The notes beneath the pieces were generated by a model. The model worked only from the letters and a program-made list of their open reading frames with translations, made no database searches and was not told the origin of the DNA. From contig NZ_URFY01000020.1 in assembly GCF_900547205.1 (NCBI RefSeq), positions 1 to 64,000 of the forward strand: 64,000 bases of DNA, in the 5' to 3' direction. Position 1 is the first letter of the stretch, and each line of letters starts with the position of its first letter. The DNA comes from an uncultured Bacteroides sp. (GTDB lineage Bacteria > Bacteroidota > Bacteroidia > Bacteroidales > Bacteroidaceae). This document shows positions 8,635 to 16,406 of the stretch, piece after piece. Position numbers and translations under genes: made by a program.

Positions 8635-8682
8635 CAAAGAGAGGATATATCAGGAATTCTGTATATCCTCTCTTTGCTTTTT
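8635..8682. terminator. Bidirectional terminator after int
   Basis: A perfect 15-bp stem (8635-8649 with 8662-8676), 12-nt loop, then CTTTTT on the plus strand and A-rich sequence on the left for the minus strand. It separates int from the convergent PH-domain gene. Confidence 0.9.
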
Positions 8683-8701
8683 CAAAATTCTCTTTAAACA
8701 G

Positions 8702-9142
8702 TTAAAGTTGAGCATTAATTTCATTTCTAAACCTCATCGGATCGGCAATAAACTTAAATGTATTTGCAGCACCACCTGTCGTCACAACGATAGCCCCAAA
8801 ACCCAATATACGCCCTAAAGCGCTTTGAGTTATTCGTAACCCCTCACATTTATTCAATGTCAATTCAAGGGCGTCACGACTAAAGAGACCCGATTTCAAT
8901 ACTACTTTTCTATTGGTTACAATATATTCTGCCCCCATTTTAAAAAGAACTCTCTTTACCAGTTGAATCACTCCCAGCAATAACAGAATCAGACCAATAT
9001 AGTATAAGATACCTTCCGGGGCTGAAGAGAAAAAAGCTCCTAATAATATTAAAGCTGCCGGATACACGAAAATATACCAGTGAATGTCTGCCTTATATTT
9101 AATTTCTTCACCTGCTTGCAAATTGTTTTGAATATAGTTCAT
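8702..9142 (-). CDS. Membrane protein with bacterial PH-like domain
   Basis: 146 aa. Two hydrophobic segments at about 26-65 are followed by a bacterial pleckstrin-homology-like (bPH_2/DUF304-type) domain: EYIVTNRKVVLKSGLFSRD, then a beta-rich stretch ending FKFIADPMRFRNEI. Proteins of this type are anchored in the cytoplasmic membrane; no ligand can be inferred. It is a lone minus-strand gene between int and the accessory strings, and nothing shows whether it serves the element or is carried by it. Confidence 0.75.
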   Translation of the reverse strand: MNYIQNNLQAGEEIKYKADIHWYIFVYPAALILLGAFFSSAPEGILYYIGLILLLLGVIQLVKRVLFKMGAEYIVTNRKVVLKSGLFSRDALELTLNKCEGLRITQSALGRILGFGAIVVTTGGAANTFKFIADPMRFRNEINAQL

Positions 9143-9276
9143 ACCTTTTATAATTTATTGTTGTGTGATTTTGTTAATTAGGCAAATTTTGAACTTTGCT
9201 TTAGATAGATCGAAGTTTCTCTACGGCAGGTCTATTTCATCCCATTTTCATTTTCAAAAGTACTTACTACAATAAT

Positions 9277-9510
9277 TTATTCAACATGACTACTTAGGTC
9301 CTGCCGGATACTTGTTTCCATTATACACTTTTCATAAATTTCATTTAGCACTTCACTCATTTCATCAACTTTGCTAAACTGAAGTTTGTTATCACTTTGC
9401 GATTCCAATTGCTTAATAATGCTGGGAAAAATACCTTTTACCAATCCGATAGTAGTAGTTGCCATTAAAGGATCAACCTCAATTACAATTTTCTTCTTTT
9501 GACTGCTCAT
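9277..9510 (-). CDS. Small hypothetical protein
   Basis: 77 aa, not recognised. It opens with a basic, hydrophilic stretch (SQKKKIVIEVDP), then GIFPSIIKQLE and an acidic helical C-terminal half with no membrane segment. It is on the same strand as the PH-domain gene, 134 nt upstream of it, and could be co-transcribed. The downstream region (9511-9700) holds no gene. Confidence 0.5.
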   Translation of the reverse strand: MSSQKKKIVIEVDPLMATTTIGLVKGIFPSIIKQLESQSDNKLQFSKVDEMSEVLNEIYEKCIMETSIRQDLSSHVE

Positions 9511-9700
9511 AATCTTTATTTGTTTAATTAATAATATACATATCTCATTTCAAACTATTATGAATAGCAAGGCTCATCCTTGACTTTTAAGAACAAAATC
9601 ATTCAATCATAAAACGCTGCTAATATAGTTAAAAAACAATCGATAGCAATAATTCTGAGGCTTTTTCAACATTTCTTTAATGTTCTAATTCCATATTTCA
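9511..9700. other. Non-coding stretch before the first structured leader
   Basis: AT-rich, no gene and no strong hairpin. It must carry the promoter of the 9911 gene string and that of the small minus-strand gene. I could not place either with confidence. Confidence 0.4.
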
Positions 9701-9881
9701 ACTTCTTACCTGCAAATATAGCCCTTTGCCTTCAGATTGAGCAAGGCGGCCCTTCGGGCTGGTTGGACAGGAAAAAATCATCCTCGCTTCGCTTGCGGTA
9801 TTTTTTCCTGCCAAGCCTTGCACAATCTTGGCAAAGGACAGCCCGGCAAGTAAGAAATCGAAATACTGGCTCCACGGAGCC
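9701..9881 (+). ncRNA. Structured leader element, copy 1
   Basis: A ~180-nt structured element. Nested pairings: outer stem TTCTTACCTGC (9703-9713) with GCAAGTAAGAA (9846-9856, one mismatch); CCTTTGCC (9723-9730) with GGCAAAGG (9830-9837); AGATTG-a-GCAAGGC (9734-9747) with GCCTTGC-a-CAATCT (9815-9828); TTGG/CCAA plus CAGGAAAAAAT (9768-9778) with ATTTTTTCCTG (9800-9810). A small GCCC-ttc-GGGC hairpin (9749-9759) and a final hairpin GGCTCC-ac-GGAGCC (9868-9881) complete it. The next ATG lies 30 nt on. Related copies at 12945 and 16197 keep the pairings while the bases change, so it is probably a cis-acting RNA leader. I do not match it to a named RNA family. Confidence 0.75.
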
Positions 9882-9910
9882 GGTTATGTTTAATTAAAAA
9901 CTATTTAAGT

Positions 9911-11077
9911 ATGACTGAAACAACAGCAATGCAGGTTTATGAAGGACAAGTAACAAACCTCACAGGCAAGACCGGGAATTTGAACATTATCCCATTGACA
10001 AAGGCAAATGCACACCGTGCCACACTCATCCGTAGAAAAGACACGAATGCCGCTCCCTTGTCTTTTCATTTCCGTAAGAAAAGTACGGGTATGCACATGT
10101 ATATCCACACTTATGATGAGAATGGAGTAGAAAAAGAACTGAAGCAAGCGGATTTTAAAGACTGGGTAGTCGCCCAGTTCGAACATCCGGGCTATCTGGA
10201 AGGACTGGAAAACATCGCTTATGATGCCTACCGTTGGAATTCTTTTGATCCGGATGTCAGAGCAGAAACAGACATCATGAATTATGAAAAGCAACTGCAT
10301 GAAGATCTTGATAAGATTCCTGAAGAGAAGCGGCAAGGTTACATCATGAGTTACAAGAACAAAGTCTCTTCCCTATTCAGCAGTTTGTCACGATGTGCAA
10401 ATTCAATGGTGACAGGACGAAGCAATTTCAACTTCCATAAAAACGAAAAAGCGAATAACGCCTACCAGAACAAGTATGAAGAATTTCACACTTGGCGAAC
10501 AAGATATCTGGATGCTATGCAAAGAATGGCTGAAGTCACAAGACCGGAAGAAGAAAAACAGGAAGAAGCATGGCAGAGACTCAAACGCGACATCGCAAGT
10601 AGTGCAAAAACCATCCATGAGATTGATACCGGTAAAGCCAGAGGCTATAATCGGGCACTGTTCGTCAACAGCATTCTCGGTAAAGTCAGCACCTTTGCCA
10701 ATCATGGAGAAGTGGAAATTGTGCAGAAAGCCGTGGACTTCATTACTGAATATAATGCCAGTGTGAAGAAACCCGTCATTACGGCACGTAACCAGTTCTT
10801 CCAACTCCCTGAAATAGCGCAGCGTATGCGTGAAAAATTGAAAGTGATAAAGGAGCAGGAAAACAAAGAAGTAACATTTGATGGTGGAACGCTCGTCTGG
10901 AACTACGAGGAAGACCGCCTACAAATCCTATTCGATAACATCCCCGAAGAAAGCAGACGCAAAGAACTGAAATCTTCTGGATTCCGATGGTCGCCCAAAA
11001 ACAAGGCATGGCAACGCCAGTTGACACACAATGCAGTATATGCAGCAAAAAGAATGTTGAACCTTCAAAATATCTGA
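9911..11077 (+). CDS. ICE accessory protein, unknown function
   Basis: 388 aa, soluble and charged. The middle (about 100-260) is rich in Glu, Lys and Arg and looks helical. The C-terminal ~75 residues (LVWNYEEDRLQILFDNIPEE, then LKSSGFRWSPKNKAWQRQLT) form a small module I recognise from many mobile-element proteins in Bacteroidetes and Firmicutes, often beside DNA-modifying or anti-restriction domains; its function is not known to me. It is the first gene after structured leader copy 1 and is followed by the next gene after 3 nt. Confidence 0.7.
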   Translation: MTETTAMQVYEGQVTNLTGKTGNLNIIPLTKANAHRATLIRRKDTNAAPLSFHFRKKSTGMHMYIHTYDENGVEKELKQADFKDWVVAQFEHPGYLEGLENIAYDAYRWNSFDPDVRAETDIMNYEKQLHEDLDKIPEEKRQGYIMSYKNKVSSLFSSLSRCANSMVTGRSNFNFHKNEKANNAYQNKYEEFHTWRTRYLDAMQRMAEVTRPEEEKQEEAWQRLKRDIASSAKTIHEIDTGKARGYNRALFVNSILGKVSTFANHGEVEIVQKAVDFITEYNASVKKPVITARNQFFQLPEIAQRMREKLKVIKEQENKEVTFDGGTLVWNYEEDRLQILFDNIPEESRRKELKSSGFRWSPKNKAWQRQLTHNAVYAAKRMLNLQNI

Positions 11078-11080
11078 GCC

Positions 11081-11992
11081 ATGAAAAACGAACAATTGAA
11101 ATTCATCATTGATTCACGTTACTTTTCCGGCAGTTGTATCACATCCATGTCCGACGGAGTACATAGTGACTATGGTGGTGAAACGCTGGAAGAATTAAAA
11201 GTCAGAGAAAATAATCCTTTTCTGATTGCAGTATCGGATAATACCATAAACAAAATGATCCGCATCTATGAGAAATCATTATGCGGACCATTTAGCGAAA
11301 TATCAGAGGAAGATTATTATGACAGCATGGATGTACTACCGCCTATTCGTTTAAAGGGACATTCGTTCTTTGTCGGCGAACCTTATTATGGTAGTCTATA
11401 TCCATTCCGCTTCACAATAGGTGGACGATATTTCAAGGGCCTGCGGTCTGTCAGAATGCCACAGGCGGAACTGGAACGACAAATGAACGAGCATTATCTC
11501 CATATTACGTTCAAAGGTAAGATTACAAAGGAACTGCCCTCCACCATTACGGATAAAACGAAACGGGAAACTTTCATCAGTCCTTATTCATTCGTCCACA
11601 GGGATGGTAAAGAACGGTTTATCTGTAACTTGGTGTCTAAACGAAATGATGCAGAAAACACTCAAAAGTCAAGAAAGGATATGGCCGCAATCCTTCTAAG
11701 TCTTCGTAGACATCATTTCCTATATTTCTCCGGCTCTGATAAGTTTGATGATATGCAAAAGTTTCTATATATGATAGAAAAGAAAAGATACACCCTGCTG
11801 ACTAACGGCAGTTTCTTCCAGTATCCGGTCAACCGTGAATCAGTTACATTTACCGGAAGCATTAAGGAAACGGGAGAAACTTTCTTTTATCGGATTTACA
11901 ACCGGACGCTGTTTCAGCACTTGCTCTACAAGTTAAGGAATGTCAAGCGAGAAAAAGCTGAATCAAAAATAGGAAGCAATGAGCATCCATAA
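11081..11992 (+). CDS. Hypothetical ICE protein
   Basis: 303 aa, not recognised. No membrane segment or signal peptide. It contains many aromatic and basic residues (for example FRFTIGGRYFKGL about 107-119 and RRHHFLYFSGSDKFDDMQKF about 209-228) and a basic C-terminus. It starts 3 nt after the 9911 gene and belongs to the same transcript. Codon use matches its neighbours. Confidence 0.6.
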   Translation: MKNEQLKFIIDSRYFSGSCITSMSDGVHSDYGGETLEELKVRENNPFLIAVSDNTINKMIRIYEKSLCGPFSEISEEDYYDSMDVLPPIRLKGHSFFVGEPYYGSLYPFRFTIGGRYFKGLRSVRMPQAELERQMNEHYLHITFKGKITKELPSTITDKTKRETFISPYSFVHRDGKERFICNLVSKRNDAENTQKSRKDMAAILLSLRRHHFLYFSGSDKFDDMQKFLYMIEKKRYTLLTNGSFFQYPVNRESVTFTGSIKETGETFFYRIYNRTLFQHLLYKLRNVKREKAESKIGSNEHP

Positions 11993-12064
11993 ATATCCAA
12001 CGGGAAATGGCGGTGGCTGGAAACAGTTGCCGCCATTCTTGATTATTACCACTAAAAAAAGAAC

Positions 12065-12280
12065 GTGAATATGAATAAAAAGAAAGAAGCCTTAGAGCGC
12101 AGACTTGCCCGTTTGGAGTCTTCCTTGTCAAAGGAACAAGCAAGGACAACGCAGGTAATGAATAATATAGGTTGGGGTACCGGAATGCGATGTACCAAAT
12201 GCACTCCCTCTTTTCGCAAGGAGGATGAACTGAAAGAAAAAATCCGATTGGTAAAAACAGAACTAACCAAATTCAAATAA
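12065..12280 (+). CDS. Small coiled-coil protein with a CxxC pair
   Basis: 71 aa. Two charged helical stretches (about 4-28 and 49-71) flank GTGMRCTKCTPSF, whose Cys-x-x-Cys could bind zinc. The first ATG at 12065 and a second at 12071 are both possible starts. The next gene begins 1 nt after its stop. Function unknown. Confidence 0.55.
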   Translation: MNMNKKKEALERRLARLESSLSKEQARTTQVMNNIGWGTGMRCTKCTPSFRKEDELKEKIRLVKTELTKFK

Positions 12281-12281
12281 G

Positions 12282-12965
12282 ATGAATATGACTACAAAAA
12301 ATACTGCCAATAAACTATACTGGCAATCCGACCTCTATCCGGGCGGACAAGTGGAAGTACAACTGACATTGGCAACTTATGCCAACAATGACAATCTTTA
12401 CGCCGGATTAATAGCTCCCTGTGACAATGAAGAAGAGGGTTGGGAACCATTTACAGACCTGACTATAAACCAGCATTCCCTGCCACCGTTCTACGCCTAC
12501 GTGGATAACCGTGACTATAACGAAGGCGCGTATGAATTTCTTATCCGCTATGAAATAGCTGAACCGACCAGTCTGTTTCCTGAATGGAACGGTTTCAAAT
12601 TATTCCGTTTCAACCGGAAAAGGCTGGAAGAACTGGCACCGGAATATTATAAAGTAATTGCCCGAAAGTTACCTCCGAGGCAAGAAGCACTGGAAACTAT
12701 CGAATACAAAGGAGACAGTTATCCCCTTAGAAAGATAAAAGACACCTACGGTTTCTATATCATTTCCCTACCGGAACTGGAAAAGGCATTGCTCAACGGA
12801 ATGGTTCAAGCTGATACAGAGGCGGAAGAAATTCATGAAAGTATCTGCCATTATTGCCCGGAAGAAGACCTCAAATATCTTACCGACGAAGAAATGATTG
12901 AAATAATCAATAATGGAACAAAAGAAAATCTTAGCATTATTTCAACTTCCTGCCCGCAAACATAG
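12282..12965 (+). CDS. ICE accessory protein (possibly DUF4313-like)
   Basis: 227 aa, acidic and soluble. The N-terminal two thirds (LYPGGQVEVQLTLATYANND, FYAYVDNRDYNEGAYEFL) resemble hypothetical proteins common in Bacteroides conjugative elements; DUF4313 is my recollection and unverified. The C-terminal ~75 residues (YKGDSYPLRKIKDTYGFYII, then ESICHYCPEEDLKYLTDEEM) are clearly related to the whole protein at 13156-13446. Its last ~20 bases overlap the start of structured leader copy 2, so its 3' end forms one arm of that structure. Confidence 0.65.
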   Translation: MNMTTKNTANKLYWQSDLYPGGQVEVQLTLATYANNDNLYAGLIAPCDNEEEGWEPFTDLTINQHSLPPFYAYVDNRDYNEGAYEFLIRYEIAEPTSLFPEWNGFKLFRFNRKRLEELAPEYYKVIARKLPPRQEALETIEYKGDSYPLRKIKDTYGFYIISLPELEKALLNGMVQADTEAEEIHESICHYCPEEDLKYLTDEEMIEIINNGTKENLSIISTSCPQT

Positions 12966-13123
12966 CCCTTTGCCTTTGAATGCGCAAGGCGGCCCTACGG
13001 GCTGGTTGGCAAAGAAAAATCATCCTCGCTGCGCTCCGGTATTTTTCTCTGCCAAGCCTTGCGCCATTAAAGGCAAAGTACAAAAAGGCAGGCAAGAAAT
13101 CGAAATACTGGCTCCCCGGAGCC
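12945..13123 (+). ncRNA. Structured leader element, copy 2
   Basis: Same architecture as copy 1. Outer stem CCTGCC (12949-12954) with GGCAGG (13087-13092); a long stem in which GCCTTTGAATGCGCAAGGC pairs with GCCTTGCGCCATTAAAGGC with small bulges; GCCC-tac-GGGC; an AGAAAAAT/ATTTTTCT stem; and the final hairpin GGCTCC-cc-GGAGCC at 13110-13123. It begins inside the 3' end of the preceding gene and ends 32 nt before the ATG at 13156. Base changes against copy 1 are compensated in the stems. Confidence 0.75.
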
Positions 13124-13155
13124 GGTCATGTATAACTTAAATAAAAAACAAAGCT

Positions 13156-13446
13156 ATGATTGAAGTAAAAGAAATGAAGGTTCATGAAGCACAAGCAATG
13201 AATCCCGTAACTCCTGTTATTGATACCTTGACTTATCGTGAAAGGAACTATCCTGTACGCGAAATAAGTGACGAACGGGATACCTATAAAGTGTCCGTAG
13301 AAAGACTGAATTTCGATCTGCTGGACGGCATCAGAGGTCTTGATCCCACCGCATTTGAAATTGATGAAAGCATCTGTTATTTCTGTACGGAAAACGAAAT
13401 ACGGACATTGACAGATGAACAATTGATTGAACTTATTTACGGATAA
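13156..13446 (+). CDS. Small protein paralogous to the C-terminus of the 12282 gene product
   Basis: 96 aa, acidic. From about residue 20 it aligns with the C-terminal domain of the preceding protein: YRERNYPVREISDERDTYKV against YKGDSYPLRKIKDTYGFY, and ESICYFCTENEIRTLTDEQ against ESICHYCPEEDLKYLTDEE. The shared C-x-x-C dipeptide pattern might bind metal. It is the first gene after leader copy 2. Function unknown. Confidence 0.65.
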   Translation: MIEVKEMKVHEAQAMNPVTPVIDTLTYRERNYPVREISDERDTYKVSVERLNFDLLDGIRGLDPTAFEIDESICYFCTENEIRTLTDEQLIELIYG

Positions 13447-13459
13447 AAAGAATCTGATT

Positions 13460-13612
13460 ATGAAAGCCGGAGATATTGCCATGCTGATACGCCCGTACAA
13501 AGGATACAGGGCTGTCGAACTGATTGAGAAACAGGGAAACCTGTGGCTCGTACGCATCTGCGAAAGCGGACTTGAACTGGAAGTATATGAGGATGAATTC
13601 ACACTGGATTAA
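13460..13612 (+). CDS. Very small KOW/SH3-like protein
   Basis: 50 aa from the ATG at 13460; an upstream in-frame ATG at 13427 lies inside the previous gene and is less likely. The pattern MKAGDIAMLIRPYKGYRAVE...LWLVRICESGLELEVYEDE resembles a small beta-barrel of KOW or SH3 type. Genes on both sides are close, so it is part of the string. Function unknown. Confidence 0.5.
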   Translation: MKAGDIAMLIRPYKGYRAVELIEKQGNLWLVRICESGLELEVYEDEFTLD

Positions 13613-13625
13613 AAGCGGAGGCCTT

Positions 13626-13931
13626 ATGGAGAAATATAAATTCGTATTCTTTTCAGAAGCCATAGGCTTCACTGCACCACATATCGGAGAGGTTCGTAAA
13701 GAAATTACCCGAAGAGTCGAAAAAGAAAAAGTGGAATCCGTCAAACATGATATCGAACTACAAATGATTGAAAACAAGAATGGCATCCCGACGGTACTGT
13801 ATTCCTGCTATCTGTATAATGACTCCTTTGAGCTCATGCACGGAAGCATCCGCAATACAAAAGACTACATTAAAGAAGCCTGGAGATACCTTCAGAATAG
13901 AAACAACCCTTCAAAAAACTCACCGTCATGA
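13626..13931 (+). CDS. Hypothetical ICE protein
   Basis: 101 aa, starting at the ATG at 13626 with GGAGG just upstream. Not recognised. The sequence alternates charged and aromatic residues (EKYKFVFFSEAIGF, SVKHDIELQMIENKNG) with no membrane segment. The next gene overlaps its stop by 4 nt (ATGA), a translational-coupling arrangement. Confidence 0.6.
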   Translation: MEKYKFVFFSEAIGFTAPHIGEVRKEITRRVEKEKVESVKHDIELQMIENKNGIPTVLYSCYLYNDSFELMHGSIRNTKDYIKEAWRYLQNRNNPSKNSPS

Positions 13932-14323
13932 AAAGAGCAGAAGCATTAAAGAAAGAATTACTGAAGAATGCGAAAACGAATCCGTACAACAATCTCATGT
14001 TGGAGAACGTCCTGGAACGATTTCGCAAAGGTGAAAATCCTGTGCGTATAACGCATATACCGCCAAGCATAGATAAAGCGCATATATGTGTTGAAAACGG
14101 AAGATACTATTCCCAGAAGAAAGAAGAACCATACAAATTCAATTATCCGTACGATAAATATATCCGTAACTGTGATGTGACCAACGAACCGCAGACGCAC
14201 GGTTACTGGTATGACGTTGCCGACAAGATGCAGAAAGCCTTGTTCCTCAAAGAGCAGGGCTTTTGCGTTATAGAGCATTGGATTCATGGTATGGGAGAAG
14301 TCATTGAAATATATCTAAAATAA
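13928..14323 (+). CDS. Hypothetical ICE protein
   Basis: 131 aa, basic and soluble. Not recognised. The N-terminus is helical and lysine-rich; the C-terminal half carries THGYWYDVADKMQKALFLKE and an aromatic end. It overlaps the preceding gene by 4 nt and is followed after 17 nt by the 14341 gene. Confidence 0.6.
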   Translation: MKRAEALKKELLKNAKTNPYNNLMLENVLERFRKGENPVRITHIPPSIDKAHICVENGRYYSQKKEEPYKFNYPYDKYIRNCDVTNEPQTHGYWYDVADKMQKALFLKEQGFCVIEHWIHGMGEVIEIYLK

Positions 14324-14340
14324 ATGCGGAGGAACAGATT

Positions 14341-15321
14341 ATGAATACAAACAACCGGTCATGGAGAAAGTATGTACCTGAAACGGTCACCCTCTATTAT
14401 GTGGATTATTGCAGCAACCTGGACGGGCACGAAAAATTACAGGAACGGTGCATCCGACAAAACAGTTTCTTCCCGTTGGATGAGCAGACGCAGGAGTGGT
14501 ATTTAGAACAGGAAATTGAAATACTCAATGAATACCTGACTGAAATCAAAAAGAAGATGCTGTCAGAAGGAAAGGCGGAAGAATATGGAAAGCATGAGGA
14601 AGATATAAAGGAACTGCTGTATGAACGGAACGACACCGACCCGTCAGATGAGCTTATCTGCAATTCATCCGTCACTAATATGTTTTATTCGCTGGGTGTA
14701 GAAATAGTGGGGTATACTGAAGGGACAAACACCCGTGAAGAACCTTACGCAATATCCTATAACAAAATAAGGCGTGCCCTCAAACTGAAGAAAGGACAGT
14801 TTAAAGAACAATTGGCAGAACTGGTTGATAACGCCACGTATGGCGGCGAACTGCGTATCTATTTCAACGCCATGTTCAATAAGTTGATAACGGGTGACAA
14901 AGAAAGTGATTTCAAAACCATCCGGTTCCACGGGGATGTGATCGTAGCTATTGCTGACAGCCATAACGGTTCCGGGTATCATGTTGAACTGCCGCTCGAC
15001 ATCACGCTACCATTTAATAGAGATAATCTGTTTGTCGATTCCCAAGTGCATTATTCGTATGCTAATGAAATCTGTGGAATGTGCAACGACTGGTGTGATT
15101 CCACTAAATGGCAGACAGGGATGAAACCAGTCAAAGCGTCTGTCCGTAAAAGTACCATGAGCGAACATCAACAAAAGGAAGCCCGCTATGAAAAGACTTT
15201 CCGTGAAGGAGGATGTACCTTCGGTGACATGAACTATAGCCGCCACCGGAACACATTCTATATCAACAGCTTCCCGTGTGGAAGCAAATGCCCCCATTGC
15301 GGGACATTCTGGATTGACTAA
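14341..15321 (+). CDS. Hypothetical ICE protein with C-terminal zinc-ribbon-like cysteines
   Basis: 326 aa, preceded by GGAGG about 10 nt before the start. The N-terminal ~120 residues are acidic and helical; the C-terminal ~90 contain cysteines in NEICGMCNDWCD and CGSKCPHCGTFWID, which could build one or two zinc sites. No further domain is recognised. A role in nucleic-acid binding is possible from the cysteines but unproven. Confidence 0.6.
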   Translation: MNTNNRSWRKYVPETVTLYYVDYCSNLDGHEKLQERCIRQNSFFPLDEQTQEWYLEQEIEILNEYLTEIKKKMLSEGKAEEYGKHEEDIKELLYERNDTDPSDELICNSSVTNMFYSLGVEIVGYTEGTNTREEPYAISYNKIRRALKLKKGQFKEQLAELVDNATYGGELRIYFNAMFNKLITGDKESDFKTIRFHGDVIVAIADSHNGSGYHVELPLDITLPFNRDNLFVDSQVHYSYANEICGMCNDWCDSTKWQTGMKPVKASVRKSTMSEHQQKEARYEKTFREGGCTFGDMNYSRHRNTFYINSFPCGSKCPHCGTFWID

Positions 15322-15362
15322 GAACAGATCATTTATTATTCACCTATAAAAAACAAATTATC

Positions 15363-15656
15363 ATGAAAATTATGTGTAAACAAGAGTATTACGATGAAGT
15401 AATGCAGTATGCGAAATCAATCAATGACACTTCTCTTCAGAACTGTCTGGACCGTCTCAAGGAGTGGGAAAAGAATCCGAACCGCCCCTGTGAAATAGAA
15501 ATCTATTATGACTTTGCTCCCTATTCGTTCGGATTCACTGAAAGATACCCCGATGGCAAAATAGGTATTAACGGAGGAGTTCTCTATCACGGATCACCGG
15601 ACGAATCATTCGCCGTACAGCTGACTTCCTTTAAAGGATGGCAGATACATACTTAA
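15363..15656 (+). CDS. Small conserved ICE protein (possibly DUF4120)
   Basis: 97 aa, soluble. The sequence pattern KQEYYDEVMQYAKSINDTSL, then YYDFAPYSFGF and GGVLYHGSPDESFAVQL, is one I associate with a hypothetical family widespread in Bacteroides conjugative elements; DUF4120 is from memory. No catalytic motif is evident. It is the penultimate gene of the second string. Confidence 0.6.
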   Translation: MKIMCKQEYYDEVMQYAKSINDTSLQNCLDRLKEWEKNPNRPCEIEIYYDFAPYSFGFTERYPDGKIGINGGVLYHGSPDESFAVQLTSFKGWQIHT

Positions 15657-15671
15657 AGGTTCCGGTATATA

Positions 15672-16175
15672 ATGGAAGAGTGGATGCGGTATGCCAAAGA
15701 CATGGCAAAAGCGGAAAAGGAGTTGAAAATCGAGCAATGGGTAGTCATCTCCTTTTACAGAACGACGGAGCGGGGCGATAAAGTCCCGCTCTTCCGGTAT
15801 GACCTGCCACGGCAGGTAGCCGACAGATACAGCTGGGTAATCCAATGGCGCAGGGCAAAACTTGTCTGCCAATATCCCAAAGGGAATGTTACCCATTACT
15901 ATTCCCTGTATGACAAACGTAGCGGGAAAGATTATTCATTCGGCTCCTACCTTTCCTCCCTGGCTGCTGCCAAAGCACAGGTCACGAAAATGGAACGGAC
16001 GATAAGGGAATACATCAGCTGGCAGAAGCAGAATAATCTGTTTTTCAACGAGCAGACGGATGAAATACTACAAAAAGCAATCAACAAACTGAAAATAAAG
16101 AAGAAAAATGTCCAAAAAGCGGAAGCACGACTACACCGGAAAGTCGAAAATCATCTATGCGGGCTTCGGAAATGA
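15672..16175 (+). CDS. Hypothetical ICE protein
   Basis: 167 aa, strongly basic, with a Lys/Arg-rich C-terminus (about 135-167) that suggests nucleic-acid contact. Not recognised. It is the last gene of the second string and ends 21 nt before structured leader copy 3. Confidence 0.55.
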   Translation: MEEWMRYAKDMAKAEKELKIEQWVVISFYRTTERGDKVPLFRYDLPRQVADRYSWVIQWRRAKLVCQYPKGNVTHYYSLYDKRSGKDYSFGSYLSSLAAAKAQVTKMERTIREYISWQKQNNLFFNEQTDEILQKAINKLKIKKKNVQKAEARLHRKVENHLCGLRK

Positions 16176-16196
16176 CAAACCGGAGTCCGCATTCTC

Positions 16197-16377
16197 ATTT
16201 CTTGCTGCAAAGATAGCCGTTTGCCGGGTTGATTGCGCAAGGCGGCCCTACGGGCTGGTTGGCAGGAAAAAAATCATCCTCGCTGCGCTCCGGTATTTTT
16301 TCCCGCCAAGCCTTGTCGCAATCCCCGTCAAACAGGCAATAAAGACATCAAGAAATAAAAATGCCTACTATGTAGGC
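16197..16377 (+). ncRNA. Structured leader element, copy 3
   Basis: Third copy, 181 nt. Outer stem ATTTCTTG (16197-16204) with CAAGAAAT (16349-16356); the inner long stem pairs TTTGCCGGG...ATTGCGCAAGGC with GCCTTGTCGCAATCCCCGTCAAA; GCCC-tac-GGGC and the A-rich/T-rich stem are conserved. The terminal hairpin is GCCTAC-tat-GTAGGC (16363-16377), wholly different in sequence from the other copies but in the same place. The ATG of the next string follows 29 nt later. Confidence 0.75.
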
Positions 16378-16406
16378 AAAGATGTCTAACTCAAATATTT
16401 AAAGTC

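Noticed and set aside
8606..8818. 70-codon frame across the int terminator
   Set aside because: It crosses a perfect terminator and runs antisense to the PH-domain gene.
9701..16377. CRISPR or insertion-sequence explanation for the three repeated leaders
   Set aside because: Only three copies, 3.2 kb apart, without spacers, transposase or target duplications; stem-compensating changes favour RNA function.
16108..16389. 93-codon frame starting MSKKRKHDYTG before leader copy 3
   Set aside because: Two thirds of it is translation of the structured leader; the start overlaps the preceding gene. It might be a remnant but cannot be supported.
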